A DNA stretch of 25,623 nt. Origin: a virus. Every line of letters starts with the position of its first letter. Within the stretch, counting starts at the first letter, position 1. The stretch spans positions 1-25,623 of the IMG/VR virus record IMGVR_UViG_3300033153_003488; one strand, 5' to 3'. A model generated the notes under the pieces. The model did no database searches and was not told where the DNA came from. It saw nothing but the letters and a program-made list of their open reading frames with translations. Both the position numbers and the translations under genes were made by a program. Below, piece by piece: positions 22,053 through 25,623 of this stretch.

Positions 22053-23066
22053 TTATTTCATCTGATCAGCGCTTTTAGTCGCTTCAGCTTTTTCCTTTGC
22101 GTATTGAGGGCATACGTGACTCATAGCACAGTACCCATTCTGACATCTGAATGATTCAGCTTTAACAGTCTCAATCCATAATCCTTTAGGATATTTGAAT
22201 TCATTCTCACTAACAAATTTCTCAGCCATAGCTATAGAGTCGTGATTCTTCAGTGATCGAACACCATCAGTCTTTTTGACCTTGTAAGTGTCTTTTTTCT
22301 TCCAGCGGTCCTTATCGGTACAAGGGATGTGCTCTCCGTTGTCAGCTCTTTTATGAAGCGCTATACGTTTCTTAACGTGATTAAGGACGGTTTCCTTTTC
22401 TATGAGCTTTATAGGCATCATCACTACTGGAGTGCGCGGATAATCCTTATTCTGCATGATCTTCATCTTGGACCAATCTTTTAGAATGGCTATAATTCTT
22501 GCTGACTTAACTTCGTATCCATTGTGCTCCATGAGCATTCTGTAGATGTTAAGCTGCTCATTGTACGATGATTTCGTTTCAGGGAACATCATTGAGTTGG
22601 CTGAAGTAGTTTTGTAGTCTTCAAGCATCCCTGTAGATAGAGTGTATCTATCGAAAGTCCCTGAGATCACTATACCATCAACCTCCATTGATAATGTCTG
22701 TTCCATTACGACATCCTTATTGATAGATTCTCCAAAATGCTTGTCAGCGGATTTAAGCAGCCATGCGGAAGCTTTATCATCTCCTAGACCTTTGAATATA
22801 CCAGCAGCCTCTTCAAGGACTCTAGCTCTATGGTTTGAGCTGAATGTCAATCTCTCCATAAAGTCATGGAATGCAGTACCGATCATCATACCAATCATAT
22901 CCATTACATCCATTTCGTAATCACATGTCTTGCGTAGCTGTCTGATCTGAGGAGCATCCATTAACTGAGTTACTGAGATATCGCCATTTACAACGTGATT
23001 ATCAGTAGTTAGTGCGTTCACGAATTCCTGAGGGAGATTGTGCTTATTTGTCCAAGTTACTGCCAT
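22053..23066 (-). CDS. PD-(D/E)XK exonuclease, RecB/Cas4-like (337 aa)
   Basis: The nuclease core is visible: an invariant His67 in GTAFHDFMERL, Asp139 in SGTFDRYT, Asp150-Tyr-Lys152 in LEDYKTTSAN, and the QxxxY motif in EQLNIYRM (Gln171, Tyr175). This order (H, D, DxK, QxxxY) defines RecB-type nucleases such as Cas4 and phage exonucleases. Near the end, Cys308, Cys313 and Cys319 (RCQNGYCAMSHVCPQ), with Cys249 earlier, could hold an iron-sulfur or zinc site as in Cas4/AddB relatives. The N-terminal ISVTQLMDAPQIRQLR segment is familiar from Bacteroidota phage nucleases. It probably trims DNA ends for recombination with the SbcC-like ATPase. A TAAATTTG promoter box lies 48 bases upstream. Confidence 0.85.
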   Translation of the reverse strand: MAVTWTNKHNLPQEFVNALTTDNHVVNGDISVTQLMDAPQIRQLRKTCDYEMDVMDMIGMMIGTAFHDFMERLTFSSNHRARVLEEAAGIFKGLGDDKASAWLLKSADKHFGESINKDVVMEQTLSMEVDGIVISGTFDRYTLSTGMLEDYKTTSANSMMFPETKSSYNEQLNIYRMLMEHNGYEVKSARIIAILKDWSKMKIMQNKDYPRTPVVMMPIKLIEKETVLNHVKKRIALHKRADNGEHIPCTDKDRWKKKDTYKVKKTDGVRSLKNHDSIAMAEKFVSENEFKYPKGLWIETVKAESFRCQNGYCAMSHVCPQYAKEKAEATKSADQMK

Positions 23067-23113
23067 TTAATTTCTGTTTTTATTGGTTGTACGTAAATGA
23101 AAAGGTAGGGTTA

Positions 23114-23121
23114 CAAATTTA
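23114..23121 (-). promoter_or_regulatory. Promoter -7 element upstream of the RecB/Cas4-like nuclease gene
   Basis: TAAATTTG on the - strand exactly matches the Bacteroidota TAnnTTTG consensus. It overlaps the stop of the preceding gene and lies 48 bases before the nuclease ATG, in one of the few sizeable gaps of this operon. A clear -33 element is not seen. Confidence 0.4.
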
Positions 23122-23619
23122 GTCATCTTTTTTCGAATTAACACTTTTAAACCCTTTGATCCCTGTCCTTAATTCGGCGAGGAAAGAAGAGCTATCCGGG
23201 ACCTTGTATCCTTTTTCAACTTCTAAGAACGTAATGCAGTCCGTAATGTATTTATGGAGTCGATCCTTATTCATTCTGGATTTATCTAAGAGGTATATCT
23301 CTTCCTCGCCAGTTTTGGCGTTATACATCATTCCTTTCCCGCATTCAGCCTTGAGGAGGTAGTCTGCCTTGACCTTATCGACTGACTCCCAGCCGTCATT
23401 AGTGAAGCACTTCATAGCTACGCCTAGAATAACTCTATGGTAGAAGTTATACATACGGGCCTTCTCAGGTATCTTAGTTGAAAGGTTCATCTCAATAGTA
23501 ACCTCCTTACCGAATGTCCCTTGCATGTATGTTTGAACATCCTTCTGTGAAGACAGATCCTCCATCATCTCTTTTGAGTTAAAGGATTCCTTGGGTGTAA
23601 ATGTGAATATTGCGTTCAT
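23119..23619 (-). CDS. Unknown phage protein, possibly NinB-like (166 aa)
   Basis: A helical/beta mixed protein with a central part (MYNFYHRVILGVAMKCFTND) and a helical C-terminal part (KDRLHKYITDCITFLEVEKG, then YKVPDS). This layout, a small Y-H-containing helix followed later by a helix and VPDS, recalls NinB-type recombination proteins of phages, which bind single-stranded DNA. The resemblance is weak and unverified. The location next to a RecB-type nuclease and an SbcC-like ATPase favours a recombination role. It is coupled to the next upstream gene by an ATGA overlap. It could also be an unrelated phage protein. Confidence 0.55.
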   Translation of the reverse strand: MNAIFTFTPKESFNSKEMMEDLSSQKDVQTYMQGTFGKEVTIEMNLSTKIPEKARMYNFYHRVILGVAMKCFTNDGWESVDKVKADYLLKAECGKGMMYNAKTGEEEIYLLDKSRMNKDRLHKYITDCITFLEVEKGYKVPDSSSFLAELRTGIKGFKSVNSKKDD

Positions 23620-23858
23620 CGTGTTTCAATTAAAGTTTTAGTATTAAAGAACTGGTTTAAAGATTCTACCTGACCTTTCCATGTTCCACGCTTCGTGTTT
23701 ATAACAGTCGCCTGCTGTGTTATGAAGCTGAATTTATCATCAGGCAACCTCTCCATTACGCAAAATGTAAAGAGCTCTCCTCTATGATCTGTTGATACAT
23801 CAGCCCCAACAGTGTACACGCCTTCAGGTTTTTTAACTAGGACAGGAAGTGACTTCAT
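23616..23858 (-). CDS. Hypothetical phage protein (80 aa)
   Basis: The segment YTVGADVSTDHRGELFTFCV (residues ~15-34) looks like a beta-strand pair with an acidic residue after it. The rest is polar, with a basic patch (NTKRGTWKG). It overlaps both neighbours by ATGA, so it belongs to the same translational chain as the genes around it. I do not recognise a family. The GADVSTD pattern recalls the first strand of RNase H-fold proteins, but 80 residues is too short for a complete domain. Confidence 0.55.
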   Translation of the reverse strand: MKSLPVLVKKPEGVYTVGADVSTDHRGELFTFCVMERLPDDKFSFITQQATVINTKRGTWKGQVESLNQFFNTKTLIETR

Positions 23859-24292
23859 AACTTAAATTCTAAATGTTCTTGATAAAGTCTTTCTATTCCA
23901 TGAGCTAGAAAGATAAGCTCTTTGCGTATTTGGTGTTCCGGGGAAATCATGCCTATCATTTTAGACATGTAGTTCTTACGTGCTACCTCAGAGTTCTGGA
24001 TGACAGATTCGGGGGAATGATCTCTATTGTCGTGGCCCCATTTAATGTAATCCTGGCATCTCTTACGTAACTCCTTGTATGATTGAACATCCTTACCTGG
24101 ATCCGAGAGTGTAACGTCGATCACTAGGAATTGTTCCACAAGCAATAGTGCAGCAGAAGCTTTGATATCATTAAACTTCTTAAGGAACACACCATCTGGA
24201 CCTGAATAGGTCTGAACAGTTAAGCGATCCTCAACGAATGAGTAAAAGTAGTGCGTATCATCTTCGCGCTTTATGTATCCTGCGTATGTCAT
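23855..24292 (-). CDS. Hypothetical phage protein (145 aa)
   Basis: A soluble protein with a beta-rich start (YAGYIKREDDTHYFYSFV, LTVQTYSGPDGVF) and a helical second half (YKELRKRCQDYIKWGHDNRD, then HQIRKELIFLAHGIERLYQE). There is no signal peptide or catalytic motif that I can name. It overlaps the downstream gene (ATGA) and abuts the upstream gene, sharing one base. It belongs to the leading part of the early operon, where many genes are unknown, and may be a host-takeover factor, which is conjecture. Confidence 0.6.
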   Translation of the reverse strand: MTYAGYIKREDDTHYFYSFVEDRLTVQTYSGPDGVFLKKFNDIKASAALLLVEQFLVIDVTLSDPGKDVQSYKELRKRCQDYIKWGHDNRDHSPESVIQNSEVARKNYMSKMIGMISPEHQIRKELIFLAHGIERLYQEHLEFKL

Positions 24293-24513
24293 TATTCAAC
24301 TGGTATTTTATTTGATTGAATGAGTGTTTTAGCGTTTCTAAGCCCTCTTTGAATTCCTGTTTTACGTTCGGATCTTTTATTCAATGAGAGATCGTTGAGT
24401 TCTTCGATTTGATCTTCAAGCTCATTTACAAGTGAACTTTTATAATCTTCCACTGCATCGCGTCTCATCTGGCGTAAAAACTCTTCCTCGGTTAATCCTT
24501 TGCGTGAAGTCAT
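24292..24513 (-). CDS. Hypothetical small helical protein (73 aa)
   Basis: A highly charged protein with long helix propensity (GLTEEEFLRQMRRDAVEDYK, then NELEDQIEELNDLSLNKR). It is likely a short coiled coil with a basic C-terminal part (SERKTGIQRGLRNAK). No membrane segment is present. It shares a base with the next gene and starts three bases after the CxxC membrane protein stop. No family is recognised. Confidence 0.6.
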   Translation of the reverse strand: MTSRKGLTEEEFLRQMRRDAVEDYKSSLVNELEDQIEELNDLSLNKRSERKTGIQRGLRNAKTLIQSNKIPVE

Positions 24514-24516
24514 AGT

Positions 24517-24978
24517 TTATCTTTGAATCTTTTGAATGTAGGCCCAAACAAGAGTGTTCATTGTAGCGACGATCAGCATCGCGGGGAGAACATCCCAAGC
24601 GTAAGAACCTGTTAAAAACGGATACCAAATTAACGTGTGTACTGATCCCATGCATGTAGAGCAAAGGATAAAAGGTTTTCCGAGGTATGCTATTACGTCA
24701 GCGTATTTAGGTTCTTTCTTAAGGTTCTTAGTGAGACTGTCAAGCATCTTAAGTTTGGTTTGTGCAGCGTCAACTACATTGTGTGCCTGATTATTCTCTG
24801 TAATGATTTTATGAAGTCTTTCAACTTCAACTTTTGAAACCTTCCATTGGCGATCTCTTTCTGCAAGATCATCAAAAGGCTTTCTTAAGAAGTAGAATAT
24901 CATTCCTTTGTCGGTAATAGCTCTGAAGCCTACTGCTGCGAGGGAGATAATGAAGGATGTTAAAAGTAATTGTTGCAT
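24517..24978 (-). CDS. Phage membrane protein with CxxC motif (153 aa)
   Basis: A hydrophobic N-terminal segment (residues ~1-20, LLLTSFIISLAAVGF) and one or two hydrophobic segments near the C-terminus (HTLIWYPFLTGSYAWDVLPA, then MLIVATMNTLVWAYI) flank a charged, coiled-coil-like middle (~30-85). The stretch KPFILCSTCMGSVHT (around residues 101-115) has a CxxC pair followed by M-x-S, a pattern I recall from membrane proteins of Bacteroidota phages with no known function. The cysteines might bind metal or form a redox pair. Its neighbour on the upstream side is also a membrane protein. Confidence 0.7.
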   Translation of the reverse strand: MQQLLLTSFIISLAAVGFRAITDKGMIFYFLRKPFDDLAERDRQWKVSKVEVERLHKIITENNQAHNVVDAAQTKLKMLDSLTKNLKKEPKYADVIAYLGKPFILCSTCMGSVHTLIWYPFLTGSYAWDVLPAMLIVATMNTLVWAYIQKIQR

Positions 24979-24999
24979 AGTGTTATTTATTTGAACGGT

Positions 25000-25359
25000 T
25001 TAGTGTACATAGGTTAATGATAGGTAGTTGATTGTGATATGTAGAATATTATCTACAATAATCAAAACCCATACTGATAAAAACGCAGGAGTTCCATCAG
25101 GAAAGCCACTTGGGGTAAAACACCAATTCTTTAGCTGAATAAGATACTTTGCTAATCTGAACTTATCAATCAACAGGTGAGTAATCCAAATAATAAAAAC
25201 AGCATTGATTGAGCCAATGAATAAAAATGGCAAACTATACAATGTTGCGTGAATAAATACTGCTAACCACCCCTTCAATGTGTGTTTAGTTTTGTTGACA
25301 GCCATCCAATCATTTTGTGTGATGTAGTCTCCCCATGCGTGAAATAATAATTGTATCAT
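25000..25359 (-). CDS. DUF3307-like membrane protein (119 aa)
   Basis: There are several hydrophobic segments (around residues 30-60, LAVFIHATLYSLPFLFIGS and INAVFIIWITHLLIDKF, and ~93-115, FLSVWVLIIVDNILHITINY). Conserved-type polar residues are spaced as in the DUF3307 family: HAWGDYITQNDWMA near the start, H in FIHATLY, THLLIDKF, and DNILH. This family is widespread in bacteria and phages, and its function is unknown. The acidic/His residues within or next to membrane segments suggest a catalytic or ion-binding site, but none has been shown to me. It sits next to another membrane protein at the start of the visible early operon. Confidence 0.7.
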   Translation of the reverse strand: MIQLLFHAWGDYITQNDWMAVNKTKHTLKGWLAVFIHATLYSLPFLFIGSINAVFIIWITHLLIDKFRLAKYLIQLKNWCFTPSGFPDGTPAFLSVWVLIIVDNILHITINYLSLTYVH

Positions 25360-25370
25360 ACTCTTTAGTT

Positions 25371-25493
25371 TTACTCGCCCGTAGACGAACGTTTCTTTGA
25401 TTTAATTCGTTTGCATTTGCATATCTCTTTTAGATAGAGGCAACCCGAACAATATCGGTAAGGAATAATTATAGGTCTGTTATCTACTGACAT
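25371..25493 (-). CDS. Small Cys-rich, basic protein (40 aa), zinc-ribbon-like
   Basis: Forty codons from ATG at 25493 to TAA at 25371. The protein has YCSGCLY and a later CKC (Cys15, 18, 25, 27), followed by a strongly basic tail (RIKSKKRS). The spacing CxxC-x6-CxC could bind one zinc ion, as in small nucleic-acid-binding or adaptor proteins. It fits between neighbouring genes on the same strand with gaps of 11 and 20 bases. That packing supports a real gene. Confidence 0.55.
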   Translation of the reverse strand: MSVDNRPIIIPYRYCSGCLYLKEICKCKRIKSKKRSSTGE

Positions 25494-25513
25494 ATACTAA
25501 CATTATTTTGAAC

Positions 25514-25621
25514 TCAGTCTAAGTTCATTCCGTTTACTACTTCGCTTGCAATTTTGTCTGCATAAGCGTCTAATTTATCTTTTATCTTATCGTCGATTAG
25601 GTTTTGAATTTTGTTTTTCAT
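25514..25621 (-). CDS. Short helical protein (35 aa), possibly truncated by window edge
   Basis: The frame reads ATG at 25621 to TGA at 25514: a 35-residue, charged helix with the IDDKIKDKL pattern. Only two bases remain before the window edge, so an upstream extension cannot be excluded. The IKDK pattern resembles the helical half of the protein at 19868-20545. It is on the same strand as the early operon and 20 bases before the Cys-rich small gene. Confidence 0.5.
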   Translation of the reverse strand: MKNKIQNLIDDKIKDKLDAYADKIASEVVNGMNLD

Positions 25622-25623
25622 TT

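Noticed and set aside
18193-23066. SNF2 helicase, SbcC-like ATPase and PD-(D/E)XK nuclease as a bacterial defence system
   Set aside because: They are interleaved with a clamp and a primase in one phage early operon, so replication and recombination explain them better than defence.
1-25623. CRISPR arrays, tRNA or rRNA genes, insertion sequences, attachment sites
   Set aside because: No regularly spaced direct repeats, cloverleaf-type sequence, rRNA segments, transposase or integrase genes were seen on either strand by reading; a tRNA or covariance-model scan was not possible.

Overview
This window is a segment of a tailed double-stranded DNA bacteriophage, or a prophage, of the phylum Bacteroidota, most likely with a Flavobacteriia-type host. 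Several signs point the same way. There are Bacteroidota-style lipoprotein signal peptides, a SprB-like repeat protein, a primase with a BT4734/VirE-type N-terminal domain, AT-rich DNA, few Shine-Dalgarno sequences, and promoter elements resembling the Bacteroidota TAnnTTTG -7 box. No tRNA, rRNA, CRISPR array, integrase, transposase, terminase, portal or DNA polymerase is visible, so the window is internal to a larger genome. The genus cannot be named from sequence reading alone.

Left half (1-12281, all + strand): a late operon. It opens with the C-terminal part of a large unrecognised protein, probably an internal virion protein. A dense appendage cassette follows (1071-10204): about eleven tightly packed or overlapping genes for tail fibre, adhesin and spike-type proteins. 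These include two collagen-like fibres with a shared Cys-rich N-terminus, other Cys-rich small proteins, a SprB-repeat protein, a beta-helix spike, an SGNH hydrolase with a lipoprotein signal, a fibre with a typical phage tail-fibre motif, and a large spike. A 22-bp palindrome and a lysis cassette come next (10313-12281): two small membrane proteins (holin candidates), an endolysin with a peptidoglycan-binding domain, a probable unimolecular spanin and one small unknown gene.

The strands converge at 12282-12358 on a strong bidirectional hairpin terminator. Right half (12359-25621, all - strand, read from the right edge inwards): an early/replication operon. In transcription order it holds small unknown and membrane proteins, a possible NinB-like protein, a RecB/Cas4-like PD-(D/E)XK nuclease, an SbcC/Rad50-like ATPase, an unknown helical protein, a SNF2-family helicase, a beta sliding clamp, a primase, a T7-endonuclease-I-like nuclease, several small unknowns including a possible HTH protein, a phage-encoded lipoprotein with its own terminator, and two adjacent proteins with SSB-type acidic C-terminal tips, one of them OB-fold-like.

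Functionally, the right half would supply DNA replication and recombination, and the left half host recognition and lysis. No stretch over 300 bases lacks a gene. The largest gap (21895-22052) holds structured sequence inside the replication operon. The most interesting points are the Cys-rich multi-fibre adhesion cassette with a SprB-like module and a lipoprotein-type SGNH hydrolase, the paired SSB-tip proteins, the terminator-bounded lipoprotein, the SbcC-like ATPase without canonical Walker B and signature motifs, and the structured gap.
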